Numbered from the stretch's first letter, positions 26,481 to 34,662 are shown. The stretch: 64,000 bases of DNA from Deltaproteobacteria bacterium (GCA_024233595.1 JACKPK010000001.1:1-64000), one strand, 5' to 3'. The notes: generated by a model from the letters alone, not told the origin. Made by a program: numbers and translations.

Positions 26481-26501
26481 CTCTCCCAGAGGGAGAGACT
26501 A
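26053..26501. mobile_element. DUF559 cassette bounded by inverted repeats
   Basis: The left end (26053-26099) reads TAGTCTCTCCCTTTGGGAGA then GATGTCCGCTTTAGCGGAC and AGAGAGGG. The reverse complement of the right end (26460-26501) reads TAGTCTCTCCCTCTGGGAGA then GATGGCCGTAGGCC and AGAGAGGG. Each end folds into two hairpins (TCTCTCCC/GGGAGAGA and GTCCGC/GCGGAC or GGCCGTAGGCC). Everything between is the DUF559 gene. No target-site duplication could be confirmed by eye. Confidence 0.65.
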
Positions 26502-26525
26502 AAAAGACCTCAAATGAATACTGCC

Positions 26526-27605
26526 TTAAACCACACCCTCAAGAGCGTGATGCTTAATGACCCCGCCTTGGCAATTGATTGCCGATTTGAATTCCGGACA
26601 AACTTCGCAAGCACTGGCTAAACCATGTTTTGCTAAAACGCGAATGTAAGGAAAGCTCTCGTGATTGAGCGCCATGGTGGCCGTTACCGGAACAGAGCCT
26701 GGCATATTGGCCACACCATAATGCAACACTCCGTGTTTTTCGATCACCGGGTTCTCGTGCGTTGTGACCTCACTGGTTTCCACGCAACCGCCCTGATCCA
26801 CCGACACATCAACAATGACCGAGCCTTTTTTCATTTTTTTGACCAAAGCTTCGTTAACAAGTTTTGGCGCTTTTTCTCCAACAATCAACACACCACCAAC
26901 AACAAGATCAGCATCTTGCACAAGCTCTTCAATCAATTCTGGTGTTGATAATTTAAGATCGCAACGGCCTTTGTAAATTTGCTCAAGCTCACTCAAGCGC
27001 ACTTTAGAAACATCCAAAATGGTTGTTTTAGCACCCATGCCCACCGCAATGTCGGCAGCATTTTTGCCCACAACACCCGCACCCAAAATGACAACCTTAG
27101 CTGGTTCCACGGTGGATGTGCCACCCAAAAGAACACCACGTCCTCCTTGGTCAAAGCGCAAGAAGTGCGCGCCATTTTGTGTGGCCAATTTGCCAGCGAT
27201 CTCGCTCATGGGCGCCAAAAGCGGCAAGCGACCATCAGAAAGCTGTAAGGTTTCAAAACCCAAGGCCGTGATTTTCTGATCAAGGATGGCTTGCAAGGTT
27301 TCGGGAATGGCTGCCAAGTGCAAGTAGCCAAAAAACATTTGGCCTTCGCGCATCATTTTGACTTCTTCGATTGTGGGTTCTTTGACTTTTACAACCAAAT
27401 CAACCGCATCGATTAAATCTTTTGTGGTGTCGATGATCTCCGCACCCGCATTCACATAATCATCGTTGCTAAAACCAGAAATCACACCCGCGTCTTTTTG
27501 GACAAAAACCTGATGACCATCACCAACCAAATCTTTGATGTTTGATGGAATCAGACAAACACGACCTTCTCTTGTTTTAACTTCTTTAAGCACACCGATT
27601 TTCAT
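26526..27605 (-). CDS. ald: Alanine dehydrogenase
   Basis: A 359-residue NAD-dependent enzyme interconverting alanine and pyruvate plus ammonia. MKIGVLKEVKTREGRVCLIP has the conserved substrate-binding arginine and VKVKEP the catalytic lysine segment; GYLHLAA carries the active-site histidine. The Rossmann motif is VVILGAGVVGKNAADIAVGMG (about residues 168-188). VDVSVDQGGCVETSEVTTHE and VANMPGSVPVTATMALNH are typical of Ald rather than of PntA or saccharopine dehydrogenase. Length is slightly short of the usual ~370 but complete. It follows the MBL gene on the same strand after a 120-base gap. Confidence 0.93.
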   Translation of the reverse strand: MKIGVLKEVKTREGRVCLIPSNIKDLVGDGHQVFVQKDAGVISGFSNDDYVNAGAEIIDTTKDLIDAVDLVVKVKEPTIEEVKMMREGQMFFGYLHLAAIPETLQAILDQKITALGFETLQLSDGRLPLLAPMSEIAGKLATQNGAHFLRFDQGGRGVLLGGTSTVEPAKVVILGAGVVGKNAADIAVGMGAKTTILDVSKVRLSELEQIYKGRCDLKLSTPELIEELVQDADLVVGGVLIVGEKAPKLVNEALVKKMKKGSVIVDVSVDQGGCVETSEVTTHENPVIEKHGVLHYGVANMPGSVPVTATMALNHESFPYIRVLAKHGLASACEVCPEFKSAINCQGGVIKHHALEGVV

Positions 27606-27727
27606 AAATAAGATCCTTTGTTACAATTTGAGCTCTTTGATTGCCCTCTTTGCCCTTGGTGCATTGCTTCAAATCTGCTGTATAGCAACTTTGCCGCAAG
27701 GCACGGGAGAGAGTCCCGATATTTCCC

Positions 27728-28510
27728 TCAGACAGTGACTGTCAACCCATCAAATGCCAGCTCAACCCCTTTTGGCAACTGCTTGTTCATGTCGTCGTGA
27801 TCATAATCGTGACAAAGATGAATCAGATAAGCCTTCTTGGGCTTGAGTTCCTCAATGGCTTTTAGGCTTTTTTCCAAATGAAAATGCGTGGGGTGTGGCC
27901 GATGACGCAGGCCATCTATAAATAAATAATCCAAACCCTGCAGCAGCTCTTTTGATTCTTTGGGAATGCCATTGGTATCGGTGACCCACGCCACACCGCC
28001 AACCCTGTAATTATAAGTGTAACCAGCCGGCCCATGCAGACAAGGGATCATTTGCACCGGAATGCCCTTCACATCAAAAAGACCTGTTCTGGCTTCGGTC
28101 GTTAATTTGGGGGTCAGACTGGGGTACTCTTTGGGTGGGTTAAAAATATAAGGAAACATTTTTTCCAAATGACTCAGATGATCTTTGTTTCCATAAATGG
28201 GGATCTCTTGTTTTTGATGCGCGTTGAACACGCGGAGTTCATCAATGCCATGAATGTGATCCGCGTGCGTGTGCGTGTTTAAAACCGCATCGACTCGTTT
28301 GATGCCGTAACGCAAGGCCTGCTGCCTTAAATCGGGACTGGTGTCGATGAGCAAACAAACACCATCGGCCTGAATGTAACAGGACGTGCGCAAGCGTTGG
28401 TTTTTGGGATTGCTCGACGTGCAAATGACGCAGTCGCAATTGATCACCGGCACACCGGAAGAAGTGCCAGAACCCAATACCGTGAGCGAAATGTTTTTTG
28501 GGTGTTTCAT
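27728..28510 (-). CDS. MBL-fold phosphodiesterase-like hydrolase (PhnP-like)
   Basis: A 260-residue metallo-beta-lactamase-fold protein. GSGTSSGVPVINCDCVIC opens the fold with the conserved GSGTSxGxP and cysteines, and NTHTHADHIHGIDELRVF is the HxHxDH metal site at about residues 80-96. CLHGPAGYTYNYRVGG and LFIDGLRHRPHPTHF add further ligands; the final histidine is in LIHLCHDYDHD. The overall pattern is of the PhnP/cyclic phosphodiesterase-like group, but no phosphonate operon is here, so the substrate is unknown. Its start overlaps the uppP end by 4 bases, indicating one transcript and tight translational coupling. Confidence 0.88.
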   Translation of the reverse strand: MKHPKNISLTVLGSGTSSGVPVINCDCVICTSSNPKNQRLRTSCYIQADGVCLLIDTSPDLRQQALRYGIKRVDAVLNTHTHADHIHGIDELRVFNAHQKQEIPIYGNKDHLSHLEKMFPYIFNPPKEYPSLTPKLTTEARTGLFDVKGIPVQMIPCLHGPAGYTYNYRVGGVAWVTDTNGIPKESKELLQGLDYLFIDGLRHRPHPTHFHLEKSLKAIEELKPKKAYLIHLCHDYDHDDMNKQLPKGVELAFDGLTVTV

Positions 28511-29319
28511 GCTGCCCTAGCAAAATACAAAACAGCGACCAAAATTCCAAACGCGAAGCGATAATAACAAAACGCCGCGTAAGAAAAGCGCTGCACCATT
28601 TTCATCAAATACTTGATTGCCAAAAACCCAACCAATGCTGCCGACACAATGCCCGCAATGGCAATGGGGTCATTGTAAAGATTCACAAAATACTTAGCGT
28701 GCAGCAAACAAGCCCCAAAAATAATGGGGGTCGACATCAAAAACGAAAAGCGAGCTGCCTCAAAACGATTAAACCCCAAGGCCAAAGCCGCCGTAATAGT
28801 CGCACCCGATCGCGACGTGCCGGGAATGAGCGCAAAGCATTGCGCCAAACCGATGAGCACGGCGTTTTTAAGATCCATGTTCTGCAGGTCTTTTTGCTGC
28901 CGTGATTTTTTATCTATATATAAGAGCAAGGCACCAAAACCCAACATGGTGGCTGTGATCACCAAAGGGTGACGAAACACAGTTTCTGCTAAATCTTTTA
29001 AGAGCAAGCCGGCCACAACGGCAGGAATGGTAGCCGCAATCAGGTAAAGCATTAAGTAAAACCAACGCTTGGTCTCGTCATCGCGCTGTTTTAACACCGT
29101 GTAACAAAGGCTCGCCTTGCTGAGCGTCCACCAATCTTTCCAAAAATAAGCCAACACGGCAATGAGTGTCCCCAAATGCAAGGCCACATCAAAAGCCAAG
29201 CCAGGGTCTTCAAATTGAATGAGCCAAGGCAACACCACCAGATGGGCCGAACTCGAAATGGGTAAAAATTCTCCCAGGCCTTGAATGATTCCTAAAAGAA
29301 TCGACTGAAAATAAGACAT
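28507..29319 (-). CDS. uppP: Undecaprenyl-diphosphatase
   Basis: A 270-residue polytopic inner-membrane enzyme recycling undecaprenyl pyrophosphate for peptidoglycan and surface-glycan synthesis (BacA family, bacitracin resistance). GIIQGLGEFLPISSSAHLVV holds the glutamate-rich active-site motif, and LIPGTSRSGATITAALALGF is the PGxSRSG motif. Seven to eight hydrophobic helices are visible and the length is standard. It is the upstream gene of the uppP-MBL pair. Confidence 0.96.
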   Translation of the reverse strand: MSYFQSILLGIIQGLGEFLPISSSAHLVVLPWLIQFEDPGLAFDVALHLGTLIAVLAYFWKDWWTLSKASLCYTVLKQRDDETKRWFYLMLYLIAATIPAVVAGLLLKDLAETVFRHPLVITATMLGFGALLLYIDKKSRQQKDLQNMDLKNAVLIGLAQCFALIPGTSRSGATITAALALGFNRFEAARFSFLMSTPIIFGACLLHAKYFVNLYNDPIAIAGIVSAALVGFLAIKYLMKMVQRFSYAAFCYYRFAFGILVAVLYFARAA

Positions 29320-29548
29320 AGAAAGCTCAAATAAGCGTGTTTATTTTGAAGATCAATTGTCTAATTCTGCGCGCAAAGTTCTAAACTAACGCGTGCGCAA
29401 AACGCTAAATAACAGCGTTTAAGCGTGTTAAGCTCTGTGCCTTTTGTCTAGGAGCTTTTTTCCCACTACACTCAAAACTTGCTGATCAGTTTGGTCACGG
29501 CATTTTGGACCTCCCCAAAAAAATCGATGAAAAACAAGGAGAAACGAT
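29320..29548. other. Intergenic region upstream of uppP and the sigma-54 promoter
   Basis: Divergent region. AT-rich sequence with several copies of GCGC-containing words (GCGCGCAAAG, GCGTGCGCAAAACGC around 29370-29405) that might be control sites. A short reading frame of protein-like composition (LADQFGHGILDLPKKIDEKQ) runs from about 29478 to 29585 but has no start or ribosome-binding site and overlaps the promoter; it may be a relic. Confidence 0.35.
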
Positions 29549-29566
29549 TTGGCACGCCGTATGCAT
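29549..29566 (+). promoter_or_regulatory. Sigma-54 (-24/-12) promoter
   Basis: TTGGCACGCCGTATGCAT matches the TTGGCACG-N4-TTGCW consensus at all eight -24 positions and four of five -12 positions, with the exact GG-to-GC spacing. Transcription would begin near 29577, about 85 bases ahead of the small peptide gene at 29663. A sigma-54 activator gene lies 1.2 kb downstream. Confidence 0.72.
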
Positions 29567-29662
29567 TAAGCTTTGGTGGGGTTAGGTGGTTTCTTCGAAT
29601 CATGAAGTCTCCACCCGCTTCGTTCCCAAAGGAACAGAAGCAAATTGTATGTAGGGGGCATT

Positions 29663-29794
29663 ATGGTTCGTAACTTCACCTTTTCCATTCTTTTGATGGC
29701 GATGTTAATGGGTTCACTTTACGGAATGGGGGCGTTGAACATGGCAACAGTCAATAACATGGCTTTTGCTGATGTGATCAAAGTGAATTGCTGA
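29663..29794 (+). CDS. Small secreted or membrane peptide, 43 residues
   Basis: ATG 29663 follows a strong ribosome-binding site (AGGGGG, 6 bases before the start). The peptide starts MVRNFTFSILLMAMLMGSLY, a short positive N-terminus and a long hydrophobic core typical of a signal peptide or single membrane helix, and ends MAFADVIKVNC. A signal peptidase I-type site AFA/D at residues 34-36 would release a seven-residue peptide DVIKVNC ending in cysteine; a shorter cleavage near YGMGA is also possible. It is directly downstream of the sigma-54 promoter and upstream of the TPR/activator genes. It is not recognised as any family. Existence is supported by promoter, ribosome site and composition together; secretion and processing are inference. 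Confidence 0.6.
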   Translation: MVRNFTFSILLMAMLMGSLYGMGALNMATVNNMAFADVIKVNC

Positions 29795-30070
29795 AGGCTC
29801 TTGGGCGGAGCATAAGAATATACAGCTGTTTTAAAGCAATGTCGAAAAGCAAACTTATGTTCAAAAATTTCAAACGCGACTCTTTCGAACCAGATTCACA
29901 ATTCCGTGGCAAAAAGCAAAAGCATACAGCGTTTTAAAAGATAACTTGGCGGTGAATTAAAACTCACCCTTAACAACCAATAAAGAAGATCAGCTCATGG
30001 GCGACCAAGAACATTTATCTTTGGGCTCTTAGATATTCACGGTGAGGCTTAAGCGGTCAGCACACAGCCT
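29795..30070. other. Gap between peptide gene and TPR gene
   Basis: About 275 bases. It holds a 32-codon frame (29839-29937) rich in lysine without a convincing ribosome-binding site, and the ATG at 29996 (MGDQEHLSLGS then stop) which could be the original start of the TPR protein if the frame is disturbed here as well. No hairpin terminator was found, so read-through from the sigma-54 promoter into the TPR/activator genes is possible. Confidence 0.4.
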
Positions 30071-30736
30071 GTGCTCAAGTCACAGGCTTCTCTTCGTTCT
30101 TCTGAACTCTCGAACACTCTTGCCGAACTTTTAGAGCAAGCCAAAGACGCTCAAATGGCAAATAAAGAAATTCTGGGCTTGCACCTTAAAGGCCGCCTGA
30201 TGGTGGCCGAGAACAAACCCAAGGAGGCCATGAAGGCACTGGAAGAAGCCATGGAACTCGCGGGTCGTGGCAAAAACCACGTTGCCCAAGGCCAAATTGG
30301 ATTTGATTACTTTGATCTTTGCTGCCACCAAAAATACTGGAACGGCGCTTACAAAACGCTCAAAGACTTGGGGCGTTTATTTCAAGACTTAGATTTGGTT
30401 GATGAAAAAATCTTCGCGCTCATCAAAATGACCACCCTGCTTGCGGAGCTTGGGCAATTTGAAGCCGCACGTAAAGAAATCAACCTGGCCAAAAATCTAC
30501 ACTCTGCTTTTAGCATCTGCGCCAGCTACAACAGCAAACATCATCATCAGGTGGGAATCAAACTTGCGGAAGCCTATTTATTTTACCAAGACAACCAAGC
30601 TGAAAAATCTTTGCAAGTGCTCACGCAGGTTCAGCACCTTTTTGAAGAAAACGCGGATATCTTTGCCGACACACCACGTATTCGCGATTACTACCTGACT
30701 CAGGCTTATCTTTTGCGCGATTGCGGCTTCGATTGA
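30071..30736 (+). CDS. TPR-like helical-repeat protein, probably the N-terminal part of the sigma-54 activator
   Basis: A 221-residue open frame of helical repeats: LGLHLKGRLMVAENKPKEAM, KALEEAMELAGRG, FDYFDLCCHQKYWNGAYKTL, MTTLLAELGQFEAARKEINL and AEAYLFYQDNQAEKSLQVL are TPR-like units. The open frame starts at a GTG (30071) with no good ribosome-binding site. It ends LLRDCGFD-stop at 30736, but the next frame continues, without a stop, as ASIDLHQRENRLYVESRQSF into the sigma-54 activator. A single frameshift between about 30699 and 30736 therefore probably split one gene. If the break is real, this fragment is a separate truncated TPR protein; if it is an error, the gene is one 870-residue TPR-GAF-AAA+-Fis regulator. 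Confidence 0.65.
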   Translation: MLKSQASLRSSELSNTLAELLEQAKDAQMANKEILGLHLKGRLMVAENKPKEAMKALEEAMELAGRGKNHVAQGQIGFDYFDLCCHQKYWNGAYKTLKDLGRLFQDLDLVDEKIFALIKMTTLLAELGQFEAARKEINLAKNLHSAFSICASYNSKHHHQVGIKLAEAYLFYQDNQAEKSLQVLTQVQHLFEENADIFADTPRIRDYYLTQAYLLRDCGFD

Positions 30737-30827
30737 TTTACACCAGCGCGAAAATCGACTGTATGTTGAGTCACGCCAAAGTTTTAGAATTGTATCAAGA
30801 AGGGCCCTTCACCAACGCTACCAGTGT

Positions 30828-32714
30828 TTGCGCCATGTTCATGAGTATTTCTTTGAAGAGAAATCATTGAAGGCAAGCGAATGGTTAGCGGTTTTCGAAG
30901 GCCCGTTGCTTAATGGCGACGTGGCCTTTGCTCTGAGCCAGATGAAACGCCTTTTAAAAGACTTTTATGAACACAAGCACATCGAAAGTTTTGAAACGCT
31001 CATGGAGCGTTACCAAGATCTAGTCCAACACACCGATGAACGCTTGCCAAAAGGTTTCCAGGACGCGTTTCATGTTTCTTACGAAGTGCACGATGCGGCC
31101 TCGGTGCAAACCTCGCCAACATATCAAATTAAAAAATTCATCGACATGAGTTACCAGCTCATTTGTGAGCACAATCTAGACCAATTGGCCAACAAGGCCT
31201 TGAACATGATTGCTGAGTACACCGGTTTAGATAATGGTTTTGTTTATTTTTATGATTCGCAAGAAGGATGGTGTTCGGCCTCTAAAGGCTATGATCCAAA
31301 AAGCCTAAAAGACGGCGAGCATGCTGAACACACCGCTTTACAGTTATCAAAAATCGTTTTGAAAAGCGGCCATCCCTGTTTAGTGAGCCCTGACCTGCAT
31401 GACGACGTGTTTGAGATCGCTAAAAACTACGCGCCTCTGTTTGAGAGCCTCAACAAAAAATCTTACGCCGTTTTGCCCATCATGGTGAATGGCGACGGCA
31501 TTGGCGTCTTCTACCTTGATGGGCGCATTCGTTTAAAGCTTAACGAAGAAGAAATCGAAATTTTAGAGAACTTGGTGAACGTGATTTCTTTCACCATTTA
31601 CAACGCCTACAATTACCGCCTTAAAGAACAAGATTTGATCAGCGCCAAACAACAGATTTCAAAACAACAATCGCGCATCCGTGGGCAAAAATACTCTTTT
31701 GAAAACTTCATTGGTATCTCGGATAAAAAACGGGAGCTGTTCCAAAATTTACAAAAATCCATAGAAAGCAACGCGACCATCACGCTTTGTGGGGAATCTG
31801 GTGTGGGTAAAGAGATGATCGCCAAAATGGTGCACTTTAACAGCCCCCGTTCCGAAGGCGAGTTTGTGGCCATTAACTGCGGCGCCATTCCCGAAAATCT
31901 TTTGGAATCAGAGCTCTTCGGTTACAAAAAAGGCGCCTTTACTGGCGCGGACAACGACAAGGTTGGTCTTTTTGAAATCGCTAACGGTGGCACCCTGTTC
32001 TTAGACGAAATCGGTGAACTGCCACTGAACATGCAAATTAAACTTTTACGTGTCTTGCAAGAACGCGAAGTCACGCCACTTGGTGGCTCTAAGCCTATTC
32101 CAGTTGATTTCAGATTGATTTGCGCCACCAACCGCGACCTAGAAGAAATGGTTGAGGAAGAAACGTTTAGAGAAGATTTATTTTACCGCATTGCGGTTGT
32201 GAATGTGACCGTTCCCCCCTTGCGCGAACGCAAAGATGATATCCCGATGCTGGTTGATCACGCCTTCCGTTTGTACGCGATCGAAAACAACGTGCCACAA
32301 AAAACCATTTCGACCCAGGCTTTGGATTTCTTAATGCGCTACGCCTGGCCTGGCAACGTGCGCGAGCTCATCAACGTCATGTACAACCTTTCCATTTTTG
32401 TGGAGAAGCCTTGCATTGAGTTGTCGGATTTGATGGAACGCAAAGACCTTTTTAGACAAGCCATAGAAGCTGAGTCCCTAGAAGACCAACACGAAGACCT
32501 GAATGATCTCTCGCAAATGATTGATGATCAGGAGATCACCTTGTCAGAAGCCAAACAAGAGTTTGAGAAATTACAGATTGAACGCGCTCTCAAACTCTTT
32601 AACGGGCAAATCACCAGCGCAAGCTACCACTTGCAAATGCCAAGACCACAGGTGTCGCGCCTTGTGAAAAAATACGGCCTGAAGAGCGTTGCTGAAAAAG
32701 CAAAGCGGAAGTGA
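30828..32714 (+). CDS. Sigma-54-dependent transcriptional activator (GAF, AAA+, Fis HTH)
   Basis: The frame is open from about 30699; TTG 30828 is only the first start-like codon. Residues ~110-270 form a GAF-type sensor (LANKALNMIAEYTGLDNGFV, VLPIMVNGDGIGVFYLDG). The AAA+ domain has Walker A GESGVGKE, the sigma-54 contact loop GYKKGAFTGAD, Walker B LFLDEIGEL and arginine-finger region FREDLFYRIAVV and PLRERKDDIP. The C-terminal Fis-type helix-turn-helix is ALKLFNGQITSASYHLQMPR. There is no receiver domain, so it senses a ligand or partner through GAF/TPR parts. It may activate the promoter at 29549. Enhancer sites were not located. Confidence 0.9.
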   Translation: MRHVHEYFFEEKSLKASEWLAVFEGPLLNGDVAFALSQMKRLLKDFYEHKHIESFETLMERYQDLVQHTDERLPKGFQDAFHVSYEVHDAASVQTSPTYQIKKFIDMSYQLICEHNLDQLANKALNMIAEYTGLDNGFVYFYDSQEGWCSASKGYDPKSLKDGEHAEHTALQLSKIVLKSGHPCLVSPDLHDDVFEIAKNYAPLFESLNKKSYAVLPIMVNGDGIGVFYLDGRIRLKLNEEEIEILENLVNVISFTIYNAYNYRLKEQDLISAKQQISKQQSRIRGQKYSFENFIGISDKKRELFQNLQKSIESNATITLCGESGVGKEMIAKMVHFNSPRSEGEFVAINCGAIPENLLESELFGYKKGAFTGADNDKVGLFEIANGGTLFLDEIGELPLNMQIKLLRVLQEREVTPLGGSKPIPVDFRLICATNRDLEEMVEEETFREDLFYRIAVVNVTVPPLRERKDDIPMLVDHAFRLYAIENNVPQKTISTQALDFLMRYAWPGNVRELINVMYNLSIFVEKPCIELSDLMERKDLFRQAIEAESLEDQHEDLNDLSQMIDDQEITLSEAKQEFEKLQIERALKLFNGQITSASYHLQMPRPQVSRLVKKYGLKSVAEKAKRK

Positions 32715-32755
32715 TTGGGTTTTAAAATCAATTAGTTTTTCGCTTCTTTTCTGAC

Positions 32756-32809
32756 AAAAAAGATGTATGTCCAGTAATTCCTAAAAAAAGGATGCCATCT
32801 TTTTTAGGG
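32756..32809. terminator. Two overlapping alternative hairpins between convergent genes
   Basis: AAAAAAGATG (32756-32765) pairs with CATCTTTTTT (32796-32805). CCTAAAAAA (32780-32788) pairs with TTTTTTAGG (32800-32808). The two share the T-run, so only one can form. It lies between the activator stop (32714, plus) and the minus-strand gene ending at 32905, so it probably ends transcription in both directions. Confidence 0.6.
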
Positions 32810-32904
32810 ACCATAAAAGCATTTCTACTACTACAAACAAGAAGACAGTGTCTAAAATAGAGGAATTTTATTTAAAGACTCAAGATTTTCTTAGGAGTAT
32901 AAAA

Positions 32905-33384
32905 TTAATCTTCAGCTTTTACAGGGCAAACAACATAGTGCTTAAAAGAACGTTCCATACCACCTTCTTCAGTAGTAGAAAGCACGCTAGTTAAAAAAAC
33001 CAGAGGACCACCCTCGTTCGCATCCCGTTTCATAACTATTTCTTTATTACCTGCATCTACTTTGCTAACTGCCTTCCAGGCTTTACCAGCAAAAATGTCC
33101 CCATCTTTGCCTTGAATTGCAGTTCGAGCGGTCAATGATTTAAAACTCAAACGCCCAGCAGCATCTTTAACATCAATCATCAAAGGCAAATTATAAGTAA
33201 ATTCCAAACCACTGATTTCAGTTGGCTCAGCCTTAGGATTTGTGAGATCTTTGACAGTGCATTTATCCCATTCCGTTTCAGTAAGGTCTTTGGTGCTAGG
33301 AAACACCATTGCCTCTGTATCTTGAAAGGATCTTAAAGCTTCATCCAAAATAATGTTCGTACTTGTGCGATTCACATCAGTCAT
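32905..33384 (-). CDS. Hypothetical protein, about 159 residues
   Basis: The family is not recognised. The preferred start is ATG 33384 (MTDVNRTSTN), 6 bases after GGGAG, rather than ATG 33390 which overlaps that site. No signal peptide. The sequence is rich in beta-type alternation (LEFTYNLPLMIDVKDAAGRL, FKSLTARTAI, KEIVMKRDANEGGPLVFLTS) and ends with FKHYVVCPVKAED. It is the downstream-most gene of a minus-strand run that starts at 44.6 kb and follows the broken barrel gene by about 45 bases, so cotranscription with it is likely. Its MTD- start and lack of leader resemble the 412-residue protein at 44.9 kb. Confidence 0.65.
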   Translation of the reverse strand: MTDVNRTSTNIILDEALRSFQDTEAMVFPSTKDLTETEWDKCTVKDLTNPKAEPTEISGLEFTYNLPLMIDVKDAAGRLSFKSLTARTAIQGKDGDIFAGKAWKAVSKVDAGNKEIVMKRDANEGGPLVFLTSVLSTTEEGGMERSFKHYVVCPVKAED

Positions 33385-33430
33385 TCTCATCTCCCAAATT
33401 TCAGCAATGAAATTTTATTCTTTTAGCCCT

Positions 33431-34554
33431 TTATACGTCATCAGGCTTCGGTGCTTCAGCCTTTTTTCTTTTACGAGCGGTATCAGGTCTAAAAGTAACA
33501 CCGATTGTAAACTGAGCTTTGTGTCGATCTTCAATAACGGAGCCTCGTAAGTCCTCGCCATCGGAAGTTTGTAAGTGACCAGCTTGAGGTTGCTGAGGCA
33601 TCATTACCATCATAAACCTCAGTAACAGAATATAAGCGCCAAGAGTCAGTTCTAAAGCTGCTTGTGATGGTCTTTCTGTATAAAATTTCCAGCGAAATTC
33701 TACTAAATTAAACGAGAGCCCTGAGGCATAAAAAGCAAATTCACCTCTTGAATACTGCTTGCGTCCAACCTCATTGTCATTCTTAGTGACACTTTCACTA
33801 AAATTATAATCATCAAAATAGCCCCAAGGAAGCGTCCCGCACTATTTGAATTTTGACCAAAAAACCACTGCTGATCATTAATACGCAATTGGCGATCTGC
33901 AAAAGGTTCAGTTAGCCCTAAAGAAAACATGCCAAGACTAGCACGGGCTCTTAGATAACCACCAACACTTCTTTCTGCATGCTTTCCCCAGTTCAAGTCG
34001 TCTTGACCAGGCAATGTTCGGCTTCCTTGATCAATTTGAAATAAGGTTTTTTTAGCAAAAAGTCCTCCAGTGACAAAAAACCTCATACGATGAATAAGTT
34101 TATTTTTTACTTTTACCTTTACTTTATCATCATCAGAAGCTGCTGTTTTTATCATCATCAGAAGCTGCTGTTTTATCATCATCAAAGCTGCTGCTTTATC
34201 ATCATCAGAAGCTGCTGCTTTATCATCATCAGAAGCTGCTGTTTTATCATCATCAGAAGCTGCTGCTTTATCATCATCAGAAGCTGCTGTTTTATCATCA
34301 TCAGAAACAGAAGCGTTTTTAGTTGAATCTACTTCGCAATCAACTTTCTTACCAAAAGACACACCAGTTCCAATAAGGTAATAAGCAGTATCAACACCTT
34401 TTTTAGAGACAAAATCAAACCCATAAGGTTCTAAAGAAGGCTCTGTTGGCGTGATGCTATGACCACCTCGATTTTTCTTTGTTCCAGTAACACCAACACC
34501 CAACTCTAATTCTGAAACCCAGCCTATTTGTTGACCGCATTTATTTGTTTCCAT
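33431..34554 (-). pseudogene. Barrel-like protein with Asp-rich tandem repeat, frame broken
   Basis: The N-terminal part (34554-33703, 283 residues) begins METNKCGQQIGWVSELELGV after AGAAGGGA, has amphipathic beta-type segments, then eight copies of an 8-residue unit AASDDDKT/A. In the middle of these the frame slips to LMMIKQQLLMMIK and returns, because one unit has an extra T and the next lacks a G. After GRFLG the frame is lost again: the beta-type sequence continues as VTKNDNEVGRKQYSRGEFAF in another frame, then SSFRTDSWRLYSVTEVYDGN, and ends in the frame 33613-33431 with the strand-like KAQFTIGVTFRPDTARKRKK. At least four offsets are needed. No signal peptide. Probably once an outer-membrane or surface beta-barrel. 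Confidence 0.7.
34123..34309 (-). repeat. 24-base tandem repeat encoding Ala-Ala-Ser-Asp-Asp-Asp-Lys-Thr/Ala
   Basis: About eight copies, plus-strand unit TTATCATCATCAGAAGCTGCTG-type with a variable T-run of 3 to 5. One copy has five T and the following copy reads ATCAAAGC instead of ATCAGAAGC, producing and then correcting a frame offset. Short in-frame repeats with variable homopolymers are prone to slippage. Confidence 0.85.
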
Positions 34555-34662
34555 TCTAAATCCCTTCTTAAGCTATCTCTGGCAACAAGCCAGGGCTTGA
34601 AAGTTGTCTTACAAAGTCTTGTTTGTTTAGGGTGGGTTTTATACCCCACCCTGTTAAATATT

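Noticed and set aside
29479..29673. 64-codon frame across the sigma-54 promoter
   Set aside because: No ribosome site, spans the promoter, and overlaps the better-supported peptide gene out of frame.
29839..29937. 32-codon lysine-rich frame
   Set aside because: No ribosome site; could be chance.
34090..34326. Plus-strand frame of IIIRSCCF repeats
   Set aside because: Antisense reading of the AASDDDK repeat; no start signal.
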